This document shows positions 1-7,833 of a stretch of DNA of 38,888 nucleotides, piece after piece. Source of the DNA: Acidobacteriota bacterium (GTDB lineage Bacteria > Acidobacteriota > Terriglobia > Acidiferrales > UBA7541); NCBI GenBank assembly GCA_003223295.1, contig QHYM01000326.1, forward strand, positions 1 to 38,888, in the 5' to 3' direction. A program made the position numbers and the translations under genes. Numbering within the stretch: position 1 is the first letter of the stretch; each line of letters starts with the position of its first letter. The notes below the pieces were generated by a model that did not search any database, was not told the DNA's origin, and saw only the letters and a program-made list of their open reading frames with translations.

Positions 1-467
1 ATTTGGGCATGATCAATGGAAATCTTGAAGGAGTACTTTCCGCCAAGCGGAGGGGTGGTGGTCAGTGTGTCGTTGGTGGCGTCGGTGCAAGCTTCGCGGG
101 AAAGATGGGCTAAAACGGCTGCACCCATGGCGGAGTCCTTCGCGTGATAGGTCCAGGATTCGGCTGTAGCGTCGTGCGTGACTTCGGCCGGTTCCAGCGG
201 GATAGGGGGATAGCCTTCGCGGTCGAAACGCTCGGGACCTTTTAGCCCGATTCGAACGGTCCAATTGGGCTGATTGCCAAAGCCAAGGAGCAGAATAGGG
301 TAGTGCGTGGATTGCGGCGCGGGCGGCCCCATGGGGAGAGGCTTTTGCTGCGCGGCTTGCGCCTGAGTGAGGGCTGGTTTCCCCTGGCTGTGAGAGCTAG
401 GCGGAAAGAAGGCGCTGGAAAGCACCGTTGAGCTCAGTAGGACTAAAGCCCGCTGGGCAATGCGCAA
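1..467 (-). CDS. Secreted COG3650-like protein, 3' part cut off by window edge
   Basis: The gene runs off the left edge, so 155 residues are visible. The start is TTG at 467, chosen because a GGAGG lies 6 bases upstream (474-478) and the next residues form a signal peptide (MRIAQRALVLL, then a small-residue stretch ending near SHSQG). The mature part has the pattern GFGNQPNWTVRI near residues 63-73 and ACTDATNDT near 127-134. This recalls the COG3650 type of envelope protein, where an aromatic-rich EPFW-like motif is followed later by a C-[ST]-D-x(2)-[ND] motif. The catalytic or binding role of that family is not established. It is transcribed divergently from the radical SAM gene, with its own promoter between them. 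The family assignment is tentative because the C-terminus is missing. The open frame, signal peptide and ribosome-binding site make the gene itself convincing. Confidence 0.6.
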   Translation of the reverse strand, partial: MRIAQRALVLLSSTVLSSAFFPPSSHSQGKPALTQAQAAQQKPLPMGPPAPQSTHYPILLLGFGNQPNWTVRIGLKGPERFDREGYPPIPLEPAEVTHDATAESWTYHAKDSAMGAAVLAHLSREACTDATNDTLTTTPPLGGKYSFKISIDHAQ

Positions 468-488
468 GACGTTCCTCCGGGAGTTAAG

Positions 489-517
489 AGGATACAGCCC
501 AGAGCGGGAGTAGGCAA
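489..517 (-). promoter_or_regulatory. Promoter of the truncated secreted-protein gene
   Basis: On the minus strand TTGCCT (517-512) is followed after exactly 17 bases by TATCCT (494-489). A start site would fall near 482, about 15 bases before the GGAGG and TTG start. Each hexamer matches the sigma-70 consensus in at least four positions. Inferred from sequence only. Confidence 0.45.
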
Positions 518-600
518 TTGCTCAAACGCGTAGACAACGGGACGTGTTCTGATGAGTGAGGGTGGCGGGGCGAGGGTTGAGTGGCCTGCTATACGAAACA

Positions 601-646
601 AAAGCGAAAAATAGTTGTTGACAAAGCGAATAAAAAGCGAAATACT
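601..646 (+). promoter_or_regulatory. Promoter with three phased AAAGCGAA direct repeats
   Basis: TTGACA (618-623), a 17-base spacer and AATACT (641-646) form a sigma-70 type promoter for the radical SAM gene at 670. Identical AAAGCGAA octamers start at 601, 623 and 634, that is 22 and 11 bases apart, close to two and one helical turns. The second and third lie in the spacer between the -35 and -10 boxes, so a bound protein would be expected to block or modulate RNA polymerase. The regulator is unknown. Confidence 0.5.
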
Positions 647-669
647 ACTGGCCTGCTTCGAGGCGGGCT

Positions 670-1992
670 ATGTCACCAGTTCACTCCCTAACGGCGCCGG
701 ATTTTCGAGCCCTGCGCCGCCACGTTTCACCAACTCCAGAAACACTCTTTCCCGAGTGCCCTGATGACCTGAGCCCAAAGCAAATGGCCGGCAACCTTGC
801 CCCGGTTGCGGGCCAACGCGGCAGCATTTCGGATCGCCAGACGACGGATTGCCCCCCGCCGTCACCGGCTACACAGCGGACCCAAGGCCGTTCGAATAGC
901 CCGGTCCGAAATTCTGCCGTGAACCCCCGTGAGCGCGCTACCGCGCGGCTGGTTGGCATTGCCCGCCTTGCTGCAACTTCGCCGCCCGCGGAAACGAAAA
1001 GAAAATCTGCGCAACGGCCAGAATATTTTGTGCTGCCGGTGAAATCAATTCTGAACCGCTGCGATTCGCAGCGCGTGCCGTTCGAATGGACCATCAACCC
1101 GTACCGGGGCTGCGAGTTTGCTTGCAAATACTGCTACGCGCGCTACACGCACGAATATATGGAACTGGATGGCGGAGAATTCGAGAAAAAGATTTATGTG
1201 AAAAAAGATGCGGGGCCGCTGCTGGCGTGGGATGTCGCACACAAGTATTCGTATGCGTCGGACGCGTCCGGCGGAACGCGAGCGGAGCACATTGCGATTG
1301 GGACGGCGACGGATCCATACCAACCCGCGGAACGAGAATATGGCGTGACACGTGCGTGCTTGGAGGAGTTGGCGAAGAGGGAAGGGCTAAGCGTCTCGAT
1401 CATCACGAAGTCGGACCAGATTGTGCGCGACATCGACGTGCTGCGACGAATCGCTGCGCGGTCGGACTTGGCGATCGACATTACTATCACGACGCTTCGA
1501 ACGCGGCTTGCGCGGATGCTTGAGCCGCGCGCGCCTCGTCCAGATTTGCGGCTGGTGGCAGTAAAGCAATTGAGCGAAGCGGGGTTGGCCGTTGGAGTTT
1601 CCGCATCACCGCTGATACCGGGAATTACGGACCGGGAAGGCGATTTGGAAGCGGTGGCGGCTGCGGGGAAAGAGGCGGGCGCGCAGTGGTTTTTCTCGGG
1701 AGTGCTGTTCCTGATGCCGTCCTCGGCACAACAGTTTTTCCCCTTTTTGCGGGCGAAGTTTCCGCGACTCGTCCAACAGTATGAGAAGTGGTTTGGCGAA
1801 AGCGGATATATGCCGGAAGAGTATCGGCGCAAAGTGGCGGAGCGCGTGGCGAAGATCCGGCAGACGTATGGTTTTCGGTCGAGGCCGTGGGTGGAGAAGA
1901 AACACACGACGCCGTGCACGCAGATGTCGTTGGGTTGGGATGCGGCCGCAGTGGCGCTAGAAGTGCGCAAGAACCACCGAGGCTATACCTAA
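670..1992 (+). CDS. PA0069/SplB-like radical SAM protein
   Basis: The 440-residue product is a radical S-adenosylmethionine enzyme of the COG1533 group (spore photoproduct lyase-like, PA0069 type). The cluster motif is C148-x3-C152-x2-C155 in the context NPYRGCEFACKYCYARYTHE, a CX3CX2C ligand set for a 4Fe-4S cluster. Downstream segments (IAIGTATDPYQPAE, then SIITKSDQIVRDIDVLR) are typical of this group. The biochemical role of PA0069-type proteins is not settled, and a nucleic-acid-related role is only an analogy with SplB. The ATG at 670 has a weak GAGG 6 bases upstream and sits just behind a good promoter. However, the first ~110 residues are rich in Pro, Arg and Ser and do not look like family sequence, so the true start may lie further in. 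It converges on the cysteine-rich gene at 2082-2720. Confidence 0.85.
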   Translation: MSPVHSLTAPDFRALRRHVSPTPETLFPECPDDLSPKQMAGNLAPVAGQRGSISDRQTTDCPPPSPATQRTQGRSNSPVRNSAVNPRERATARLVGIARLAATSPPAETKRKSAQRPEYFVLPVKSILNRCDSQRVPFEWTINPYRGCEFACKYCYARYTHEYMELDGGEFEKKIYVKKDAGPLLAWDVAHKYSYASDASGGTRAEHIAIGTATDPYQPAEREYGVTRACLEELAKREGLSVSIITKSDQIVRDIDVLRRIAARSDLAIDITITTLRTRLARMLEPRAPRPDLRLVAVKQLSEAGLAVGVSASPLIPGITDREGDLEAVAAAGKEAGAQWFFSGVLFLMPSSAQQFFPFLRAKFPRLVQQYEKWFGESGYMPEEYRRKVAERVAKIRQTYGFRSRPWVEKKHTTPCTQMSLGWDAAAVALEVRKNHRGYT

Positions 1993-2081
1993 GCCAGGTT
2001 TGCGAAAGAGTTGAGGCGGAGATGCGTCGGCCATCCTATCGGCTGAGGTCAGAATGACAGGCTCCTCCTTGAAGAGATGAT

Positions 2082-2720
2082 TCACGGGACGATGATGCGG
2101 GATTCTTCGCGCTTGAGTTCGGGAGCTTGCGGGAACTGGCCGCGCAGGAATTCGATGAACAGACGCGCCCGTGGACGGCCATTCGTCCGCAGCAGACCCA
2201 TCCGGTAAAGAAAAACCAACAAACAGAAAACCTCTGTGTCTTTGAAGGAACCCGAAGCGGCGCGGTCCGCCTGCTGCTTTTTGATTTCGTCGAGCAACGT
2301 GACAAGCGCGGCGTAAAGTTCACCCTGCAGAGGCAATTGCGGCGGTTTTTCGTAGATGAGGCCAGAGCTCAGCGTTTTGTAGGTTTGCGCGAGGGCTTGA
2401 AGTGCGGCAAGGATGTCTGTATCCACGGCGGCCGGCTGCGCGGCGCAGAATTTCGCAATTGAAAATGCCAGCGCGGCCATCAGTTGTTGATGCGTGTGAA
2501 TGATGTACTGGGGAATATTTTCATCGAGGAGAGGGGTGTCAGCGGGAAGGTCGCGCGGATGCTCGCTCTCATAGCGGTGGGCGGCGATGAGGTAGGTGCA
2601 ATCAGCGGGGCAATCAATTGTGACTTCGCGCTCCGTGCCGCAACAGACAGCGCAAATCTTTTCGGCCTTGGCGGGGCAGAAGCGGGAAGCTTTGCGCTTT
2701 TCACAGATCGGGCAGGACAC
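2082..2720 (-). CDS. Cysteine-rich putative zinc-binding protein
   Basis: A 212-residue protein is read from GTG at 2720, which has GAGGAG 5 bases upstream (2731-2726). An upstream ATG in the same frame at 2771 lacks such a site and would add 17 residues. The first 43 residues hold eight cysteines (3, 6, 15, 23, 26, 27, 37, 41) with the order CPIC, FCPAK, CAVCCGTERE, DCPADC, which suggests two interleaved zinc sites. The remainder is predicted mostly helical, with no membrane segment and no catalytic motif I recognise. I know of no assigned function. It lies 142 bases downstream of the efflux operon's last gene start-to-end order but has its own likely promoter, so it is probably a separate transcription unit. 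Confidence 0.65.
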   Translation of the reverse strand: MSCPICEKRKASRFCPAKAEKICAVCCGTEREVTIDCPADCTYLIAAHRYESEHPRDLPADTPLLDENIPQYIIHTHQQLMAALAFSIAKFCAAQPAAVDTDILAALQALAQTYKTLSSGLIYEKPPQLPLQGELYAALVTLLDEIKKQQADRAASGSFKDTEVFCLLVFLYRMGLLRTNGRPRARLFIEFLRGQFPQAPELKREESRIIVP

Positions 2721-2749
2721 AGACGCTCCTCGCGTTGAGACAAGGCAGC

Positions 2750-2778
2750 AGAATACGCTGAGGGGTGACAAAAGACAA
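2750..2778 (-). promoter_or_regulatory. Promoter of the cysteine-rich protein gene
   Basis: On the minus strand TTGTCT (2778-2773), a 17-base spacer and TATTCT (2755-2750) place a start site near 2743. That is about 22 bases ahead of the GTG start and just ahead of its GAGGAG site. The -35 box is a weak match. Confidence 0.35.
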
Positions 2779-2861
2779 AAGTAGAGAAGAGATTTCTCGC
2801 CGCAACTTGCTGCGGCAGGCAGGGCTCGAAATGGAGAAATGCGTGAGGCGAGGTCCGCAAT

Positions 2862-3983
2862 TCAGGCCACGATGACTTTGTTGTGGAAGCGGCGGGCGGC
2901 GAGGATCAAGAGCAGCGTGCCCATGGCGAAGAGGGCCAGGCCGTCAATCCATAGATGAACCACTCCCGCGCCGCGAAGAATGATGCCGCGCGTAATGTTG
3001 ATGTAGTAGGTTGCGGGAACGAAGTAACTGAGAGTATGGAAGATCCAAGGCATGGTCTCACGCGGGAAGATGTAGCCGGAAAAAAAGATGCTGGGAAGAA
3101 TGGTCAGAAACGCAAGCTGCATGGCCTCTGCCTGCGAATTGGCCTTGCTGGAAATGAGAATGCCAAGAGAAAGAGAGACAAAAAGATACGGCAGCGAGAG
3201 CAGGGCCAGAAGAAATACGTCGCCATGGATGGGCACACGGAAGACGAAGCGCATGAAAGTCAGGATGAGCGTGAGCTCGAAGAATCCGATGCCCAGGTAG
3301 GGAAGCAGTTTGCCGAGCAGCAGGCCCATCGGCCGGACGGGGGTGACGAAGAGCTGTTCGAGAGTGCCGCGTTCCTTTTCGCGGACGATGGAAAACGCGG
3401 TGAGAAACGTGGTGACGTTGAGAAGCAGAATGGCGGTGAGGCCGGGCAAAAGGAAATTCGGTGAGCGCGAGTCCGGATTGAAAAGAATTTTCGGGCGCAT
3501 GTCCACAGCGAATGCCGCGCGGTCCTGGAGAACGCGGCGTAGAGACTCATCAAGCCCAATCGCGGTGGTGACGTTGATGGCCTGGCCGGCGACGGAAGAA
3601 TCGGAGCCGTCAATCAGCACAAGAACTTGGGCGCTCATTTGATGCAGAAGCCGATCGGAATAGTCCACGGGAATCTTGATGCCAACTCGCGCGCGGCCGG
3701 AGATGATGGCGTCGTTGAGATCGTCATCGCTTTGAACGTATCGGTTGATGTGAAACGTATCGGAATTCTTCAAGCGGTCGAGAAGCTCGCGGCTTTCGCG
3801 GCGGCCGTCGGCATTGAAGACCACGGTGTTGATCTGGCGAATGTTGGTGTCAATGCCGAAGCCGAGCAGCACCATTTGCAAGAGAGGAATGATGAGCGAA
3901 AAAAAGAGCGTGGCGAAGTCCCGCCGCACGTGGAGAACTTCCTTATAAAAGACGGCGCCAAAGCCGCGGAAGATGTTAGTCAC
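2862..3983 (-). CDS. ABC-2 type transporter permease
   Basis: This 373-residue protein is an integral membrane subunit of an ABC-2 (COG0842) exporter, like the permeases of the E. coli YbhFSR system. An N-terminal cytoplasmic stretch leads into a first membrane helix (about residues 25-45, [15 protein letters not shown]). A large extracytoplasmic domain of about 150 residues follows, then a C-terminal bundle of about five hydrophobic helices (from residue 180), ending in [10 protein letters not shown]. Its start overlaps the ATPase stop by 8 bases (3976-3983), which indicates translational coupling. Only one permease is encoded here, so a homodimer is inferred. It is the last gene of the TetR-HlyD-ATPase-permease operon. 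The likely role is export of a hydrophobic or toxic compound together with the membrane fusion protein, but the substrate is unknown. Confidence 0.9.
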   Translation of the reverse strand: MTNIFRGFGAVFYKEVLHVRRDFATLFFSLIIPLLQMVLLGFGIDTNIRQINTVVFNADGRRESRELLDRLKNSDTFHINRYVQSDDDLNDAIISGRARVGIKIPVDYSDRLLHQMSAQVLVLIDGSDSSVAGQAINVTTAIGLDESLRRVLQDRAAFAVDMRPKILFNPDSRSPNFLLPGLTAILLLNVTTFLTAFSIVREKERGTLEQLFVTPVRPMGLLLGKLLPYLGIGFFELTLILTFMRFVFRVPIHGDVFLLALLSLPYLFVSLSLGILISSKANSQAEAMQLAFLTILPSIFFSGYIFPRETMPWIFHTLSYFVPATYYINITRGIILRGAGVVHLWIDGLALFAMGTLLLILAARRFHNKVIVA

Positions 3984-4959
3984 TGGCGACCTCCAGAAGG
4001 GCTTGTTGTTTGTAGGTGAGTTCGACGAAAACGTCTTCCAGGCTTGGGGCCAACGGGCGAATCTCGGTCACGGCAATGCCGTTTTTCAGGAGCTGATTGC
4101 GGAGCTCGTCCAAATCAAAATGTTCATCGACGAGCGCGTGGATGGATTGGCCAAAAATCGTGGCACTGCGGATCCCAGGAATCCGGCGTGCCAGGCGCAG
4201 TGCGCGCGTGACTTCCGGAGCCGTGATTTCAATGCGCTTGGTTCCGTGCGGCTGCACGTCGGGGAGTTGCCGAAGCGAATCGGGAGTACCATCGGCAATA
4301 AGCTTGCCGTAATAGATGTATGCAACGTGGCTGCAACGCTCGGCTTCGTCCATGTAGTGGGTAGTCACAAAAAAAGTTATGCCGTGACCGGAAAGCTCGA
4401 AGAGCAAATCCCAAAGCTGGCGGCGCGCGACGGGATCGATGCCGGCCGTGGGCTCGTCGAGAAAGAGAAGCTTGGGCTCGTGCAACATGGCGCAGCCAAG
4501 AGCCAAGCGCTGCTTCCAGCCGCCGGAAAGTTGGGCGGCCAGACGGTTCAAGTAGGGGCCGAGTCCGTTAAGCTGAACGATTTCCTCGATGCGCCGCTTG
4601 AGGCGAGCGGGCTCGAGACTGTAAATCCGGCCGTAAAACTGCAGATTTTCCGCAACGGTCAAATCGTAGTAGAGGCTAAAATTCTGCGACATGTACCCGA
4701 TGCGCTCGCGCACGGCTTCGGAATCGGTACCAACGTCGAGGCCTTCTACCCAAGCGGAGCCACCACTCAGCGGCAGCAAGCCAGTGAGCATCTTGATGAC
4801 GGTCGTTTTTCCGCTGCCGTTGGGACCGAGGAAGCCGAAGATTTCACCTTTTTCCACACGAAAGCTCACGTCGTTGACCGCCGTGAAATTGCCGAAGCGG
4901 CGCACAAGATGCTCGGCGGAGATGGCTGCTTCGACGGAAGATTGCGGCGGAGTGGCCAT
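3976..4959 (-). CDS. ABC exporter ATP-binding protein
   Basis: The 327-residue nucleotide-binding subunit powers the exporter encoded with it. All ATPase motifs are intact: Walker A GPNGSGKT (45-52), Q-loop glutamine in YMSQNFSLY (92), signature LSGGWKQ (144-150), Walker B LLFLDEP (164-170) and the H-loop histidine (about 201) in [10 protein letters not shown]. The C-terminal ~100 residues form the extra domain seen in drug and antibiotic exporters of the CcmA/YbhF type, ending with [11 protein letters not shown]. It has a single nucleotide-binding domain, whereas E. coli YbhF has two, so a dimer is expected. The gene starts 4 bases after the HlyD stop and overlaps the permease start. The ATG at 4959 follows directly in the operon. 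Confidence 0.93.
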   Translation of the reverse strand: MATPPQSSVEAAISAEHLVRRFGNFTAVNDVSFRVEKGEIFGFLGPNGSGKTTVIKMLTGLLPLSGGSAWVEGLDVGTDSEAVRERIGYMSQNFSLYYDLTVAENLQFYGRIYSLEPARLKRRIEEIVQLNGLGPYLNRLAAQLSGGWKQRLALGCAMLHEPKLLFLDEPTAGIDPVARRQLWDLLFELSGHGITFFVTTHYMDEAERCSHVAYIYYGKLIADGTPDSLRQLPDVQPHGTKRIEITAPEVTRALRLARRIPGIRSATIFGQSIHALVDEHFDLDELRNQLLKNGIAVTEIRPLAPSLEDVFVELTYKQQALLEVASD

Positions 4960-4963
4960 CGGC

Positions 4964-6061
4964 TCAGCTCGCGGATTTGAGTTTCACGTCGGCGGCCATG
5001 CCGGGGAGAACGCGGCCGGCAGGATCGTTGATGCGAATCTTCACGCCAAAAACTTGATGAACGCGTTCCTCGCGGGTTTGCACATTGCGAGGAAGAAATT
5101 CGGCTTGCTGATTGATTTGCTCCACTTCGCCGTCGAAAACAGTGTTGGGAAAGGAGTCCACACGGACTTCCGCCTTCTGACCGAGCTTGATCCGCCCGTA
5201 CTCGGTTTCCGGAATGTAAATGCGCACGTAGATTTGGTCTTTCTCGAGAAGCGTGGCGACCGGAGTGTTCGGGGCGATCAGGTCGCCCGGGCGGACATCG
5301 AGGACTTCCACGATGGCTGCGGAAGGCGCAACGACCTGGCGTTCGCGAAAACGCGCTTGGTCGTAAGCATAGGCGGCCTTGGCCTGCTCGATGTCTTCGC
5401 GGCGGTTGCCGTGCTCCATTTTGTCCAGGCTGGCCAGTGCCTGTTGGTAGCGCGCCTCAGCGGAGGCGATCTCCTCGGGGCGGTAACCGCCCCGCATCTC
5501 GTCGTACTTGTGCTGAGCCATTTCCCTTTGCGCTAGAGCCATTTTCCAGTTCGCTTCCGCGGTGTCGCGTTGTTGCTTGGAGACTAGGTCCTTCTTGGCG
5601 AGGGCGTCGTAACGCTCGAAGTCGAGGCGCGTGCGAATTTCGTCGGCTTTCGCGCGTTCCAGGTCGGCTTGCGCCGCGTCAATATCCTCTTTGCGATAGC
5701 CGTTCTTCCTTAGCTCGTAATCGGCTTTGGCTTGCGCGACGGCGGCGCGAGCTTCGGCAATTTCCTCGCGGCGATAACCGCGCTGGGCTTTTTGCGCGTT
5801 GGCGCGCGATTGTTCCAGAGAAGCCTGCAGTTCTTTGTCATCGAAAGTAAGAAGGATTTGGCCGGACTGCACGGCATCGCCTTCGCGAACGAGCACCTTG
5901 TCGATGCGCCCGCCGATTTTGGAACCGACGCGGACGTCGCGCGCCTCAACGGTACCGGAGCCCATTAGTGCGTTGTCACGATGGAACCAGTTTGCGTAGA
6001 CAGCGGTAGCCGCCACCACGGCGGCAACCGCGACAATGATGAGAATCCGCTTCCGGGTCAT
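4964..6061 (-). CDS. HlyD-family membrane fusion protein
   Basis: This 365-residue periplasmic adaptor would connect the ABC exporter to an outer-membrane channel. The start is ATG at 6061 ([14 protein letters not shown]), just behind GGAGAT within the end of the tetR gene. A longer frame reaches 6160 but would run back through tetR and push the membrane anchor 33 residues inward. Residues 5-22 form the inner-membrane anchor. Then come the first lipoyl-like half ([17 protein letters not shown]), a long alpha-helical hairpin with repeated Tyr-Arg-x-Glu-[DE]-Ile segments, the second lipoyl half ([18 protein letters not shown]) and a beta-barrel domain. This is the layout of YbhG/HlyD adaptors. 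The order adaptor, ATPase, permease under a TetR gene resembles the E. coli cecR-ybhGFSR locus. Confidence 0.92.
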   Translation of the reverse strand: MTRKRILIIVAVAAVVAATAVYANWFHRDNALMGSGTVEARDVRVGSKIGGRIDKVLVREGDAVQSGQILLTFDDKELQASLEQSRANAQKAQRGYRREEIAEARAAVAQAKADYELRKNGYRKEDIDAAQADLERAKADEIRTRLDFERYDALAKKDLVSKQQRDTAEANWKMALAQREMAQHKYDEMRGGYRPEEIASAEARYQQALASLDKMEHGNRREDIEQAKAAYAYDQARFRERQVVAPSAAIVEVLDVRPGDLIAPNTPVATLLEKDQIYVRIYIPETEYGRIKLGQKAEVRVDSFPNTVFDGEVEQINQQAEFLPRNVQTREERVHQVFGVKIRINDPAGRVLPGMAADVKLKSAS

Positions 6062-6065
6062 TGCA

Positions 6066-6782
6066 CTAATCTCCTGCAAGCGAAGACGACTCTGCTTGTG
6101 GCCTGGTACCACCGGGGCGTGGCGCCAAGCCGGTCCAGAGCACGTTAAAAGCCGACTCAATGCGGGAGTGCAGCGTGGCGTCCCCGTAGAGCGACCAAAT
6201 CAAAAGCGTGCCGAAAATGGTTTGCCGAAAGACGTACGCAATCTCTTCGGCGGGGAGATCGTTGCGAATCGCACCTTGTTTCTGGCCGAGCCGGATCATC
6301 TCGGTGTGCAGTGCTTGCACACGTTTCTGCAAATCGAGCATGGCCTCGCGCACGGGCGTGGTCGAAAGATAGGCCTGAAGAAGCGCGCGGATGATCTCCG
6401 GATTGCGCGTTGGCTCCTGGGTCATGCGGACACCCAACGAGCGCAGAAACTGGGGCATGGGCTCGTTGGTACGGCGCGCCGCGTCAATGGCGGCTTCCAG
6501 TTTGCCCAGTTGCATTTCGCCAAAGGCCAGGAGGATATGGTCCTTGCTGGGAAAATAGTTGAAAAAGGTGCCCTTGCCAACGTCGGCCGCCTCCGTAATG
6601 TCCTCGACAGTGGTTTCGGCAAAGCCCTTCTTGCCGAAGAGGGCCAGCGCGGCGCGAAACAGGCGCTCGCGGAGTTCAGCGCTACGGCGTTGGCGGCGAT
6701 CAGAAGAGGGCGCCGTGGGCTTCGGATTGGAGCGAGGGGTCGGCTTGGAGGAGCGCGTCATAGTATGGTGACCATTGTTCAT
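6066..6782 (-). CDS. TetR-family regulator of the efflux operon
   Basis: The product (238 residues from 6782, or 231 from the in-frame ATG at 6761) has an N-terminal TetR DNA-binding domain. The segment LRERLFRAALALFGKKGFAE is followed by the helix-turn-helix TTVEDITEAADVGKGTFFNYF (about residues 57-77), then a ligand-binding helical core. A basic, low-complexity N-terminal tail precedes it. The ATG at 6782 sits inside an operator and at the predicted transcription start, so the ATG at 6761 is equally or more plausible. It is the first gene of the efflux operon and ends 4 bases before the HlyD start. By analogy with CecR and other local TetR repressors it probably represses its own operon until a substrate of the pump binds. 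Confidence 0.9.
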   Translation of the reverse strand: MNNGHHTMTRSSKPTPRSNPKPTAPSSDRRQRRSAELRERLFRAALALFGKKGFAETTVEDITEAADVGKGTFFNYFPSKDHILLAFGEMQLGKLEAAIDAARRTNEPMPQFLRSLGVRMTQEPTRNPEIIRALLQAYLSTTPVREAMLDLQKRVQALHTEMIRLGQKQGAIRNDLPAEEIAYVFRQTIFGTLLIWSLYGDATLHSRIESAFNVLWTGLAPRPGGTRPQAESSSLAGD

Positions 6783-6816
6783 AAATGACTATGGGTCATT
6801 TTGCGCCTGAAGTCAA
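6768..6816 (-). promoter_or_regulatory. tetR-efflux promoter with two operator boxes
   Basis: On the minus strand TTGACT (6816-6811), a 17-base spacer and CATAGT (6793-6788) form the promoter, with a start near 6781. Two related 15-base boxes overlap it. ATGACTATGGGTCAT (6785-6799) has perfect 5-base inverted arms and covers the -10 box. GTGACCATTGTTCAT (6768-6782) covers the start site and matches 11 of 15 bases. They are 17 bases apart. This is the classic arrangement for TetR autorepression. The binding protein is inferred from position. Confidence 0.6.
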
Positions 6817-6867
6817 GCCCAAAAGGCAAGAGGAGTGGCAGCGCTGCTCGAGAGAGGAAAGCTCTCG

Positions 6868-6913
6868 TGGAAAAAAAGTAGCCGAGTACCCGATCGAACC
6901 CAGAGTACTCGGC
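6868..6913 (-). terminator. Intrinsic terminator of the SYLF gene
   Basis: GCCGAGTAC (6881-6889) and GTACTCGGC (6905-6913) are perfect 9-base inverted arms around a 15-base loop. Read on the minus strand the stem is followed by TAC and seven T residues (complement of 6871-6877). It lies 23 bases past the stop codon of the SYLF gene. Confidence 0.8.
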
Positions 6914-6935
6914 GAAAAGCGGGCCTTGCTAGAGG

Positions 6936-7652
6936 TTATTCCTTCAGAGAACCAGGGTCCGAAAGGTTCTTCGGCGACTTCTTGTTGAGAAGAGCAATCA
7001 TCTCTTGCCCGGATGGCGGCACGGCAACCGCGCCTTTACGGATGATGTCTTCCGCTGGGACTTTCTTTCCGTAGAGGCTTTCATTCGCGCCGTTGTCCTG
7101 GCGGAGCGAGGAGCCTTCCAGAGATACTCCAGCAAAAAGGCCGCGCGAGCGGGAGTAAGTCAGCATTTCCGCACGCAAGGTAACGTCGCTGGCAGCGGCG
7201 GCATCGCGTCCTTTGGGTCCGGCTGCCGCAGCCGCGTCGGCGCCCAACTTCACTTTGTTTTTCAGGATGGCCTTGGCGCCGCGGGGATTCATCACAAGAA
7301 TGACGAAGTCAGTAGCTTGGCCGCCGAGCTGCAGTCCAAAGCCCCCGCCCTCCAAACGCATCATGGCGGGCGCGCTCCAGGGGCCAGTGAAGTGTTCGCC
7401 CGTGCGGCAAGTCATGGAACCCCTTCCGTAACTTCCACTAAAACCGACGGCGAGCTTAAGCACCGAGGGAATCACGATGACGCACTCTGCTTTGTCCAGC
7501 AAATCCGTCGGAATATCGTCGGGGATGTCCAGAATTTCCTTCAGAACCGTTCCGCAGTTGTCCAGCCGTTCCGCTTCTTTTTTTGAGTCTGCGGTGAGGG
7601 GTAAAGCGACCAGGGAAGACGCCATCAGGAAAGAGATCATTCGCTTCAACAC
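6936..7652 (-). CDS. Secreted SYLF (YSC84-like) lipid-binding domain protein
   Basis: The 238-residue protein has a signal peptide (LKRMISFLMASSLVALPLTA) and a SYLF/Ysc84 domain over nearly all of the mature part. Recognisable segments are AECVIVIPSVLKLAVGFSGSY, then YGRGSMTCR, GGGFGLQLGGQATDFVILV and the C-terminal AEMLTYSRSRGLFAGVSLEG. SYLF domains bind phosphoinositides in eukaryotes; in bacteria they are common envelope proteins of unclear role. The start is GTG at 7652, with GAGG 6 bases upstream. It is a single-gene unit with its own promoter (7714-7686) and terminator (6913-6868), divergent from the D-Ala-D-Ala carboxypeptidase gene. Confidence 0.88.
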   Translation of the reverse strand: MLKRMISFLMASSLVALPLTADSKKEAERLDNCGTVLKEILDIPDDIPTDLLDKAECVIVIPSVLKLAVGFSGSYGRGSMTCRTGEHFTGPWSAPAMMRLEGGGFGLQLGGQATDFVILVMNPRGAKAILKNKVKLGADAAAAAGPKGRDAAAASDVTLRAEMLTYSRSRGLFAGVSLEGSSLRQDNGANESLYGKKVPAEDIIRKGAVAVPPSGQEMIALLNKKSPKNLSDPGSLKE

Positions 7653-7685
7653 GATTCACCTCGTCGTAGTTTTCTGGGCACGAGC

Positions 7686-7714
7686 ATCATAGAGCGCATC
7701 CAGACTTGGTGCAA
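7686..7714 (-). promoter_or_regulatory. Promoter of the SYLF gene
   Basis: On the minus strand TTGCAC (7714-7709), an exact 17-base spacer and TATGAT (7691-7686, five of six consensus bases) predict a start near 7679, about 27 bases before the GTG codon. Confidence 0.6.
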
Positions 7715-7796
7715 CCTTGGAAAAGTAAACGGGGCCGAAGGCGGGCATAACTTTATGACTAGGAAGACGTGTGCGCGGAAATGGTTGCCTTTCGAC

Positions 7797-7817
7797 TATA
7801 ATTTCGCAGAGCGAAAT
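7797..7817 (+). promoter_or_regulatory. -10 box and overlapping palindrome before dacB
   Basis: A perfect TATAAT at 7797-7802 predicts a start near 7809. No good -35 box is present. The inverted repeat ATTTCGC-AGA-GCGAAAT (7801-7817, perfect 7-base arms) is centred on the expected start, a typical repressor position. Its half-site AGCGAAAT also occurs at 636-643 in the radical SAM promoter. Confidence 0.5.
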
Positions 7818-7833
7818 GCGGGGCGAATGAATA

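Noticed and set aside
681-1127. Long open frame on the minus strand opposite the radical SAM N-terminus
   Set aside because: Its sequence shows no family feature and most likely reflects GC-rich codon structure of the plus-strand gene.
3973-4980. 335-codon open frame on the plus strand across the ABC ATPase gene
   Set aside because: It is the complement of a gene with all ATPase motifs intact and has no recognisable domain of its own.
4964-6160. Longer HlyD start at 6160
   Set aside because: It would overlap the end of the tetR gene by about 95 bases and place 33 polar residues before the membrane anchor. ATG 6061 has a GGAGAT site.
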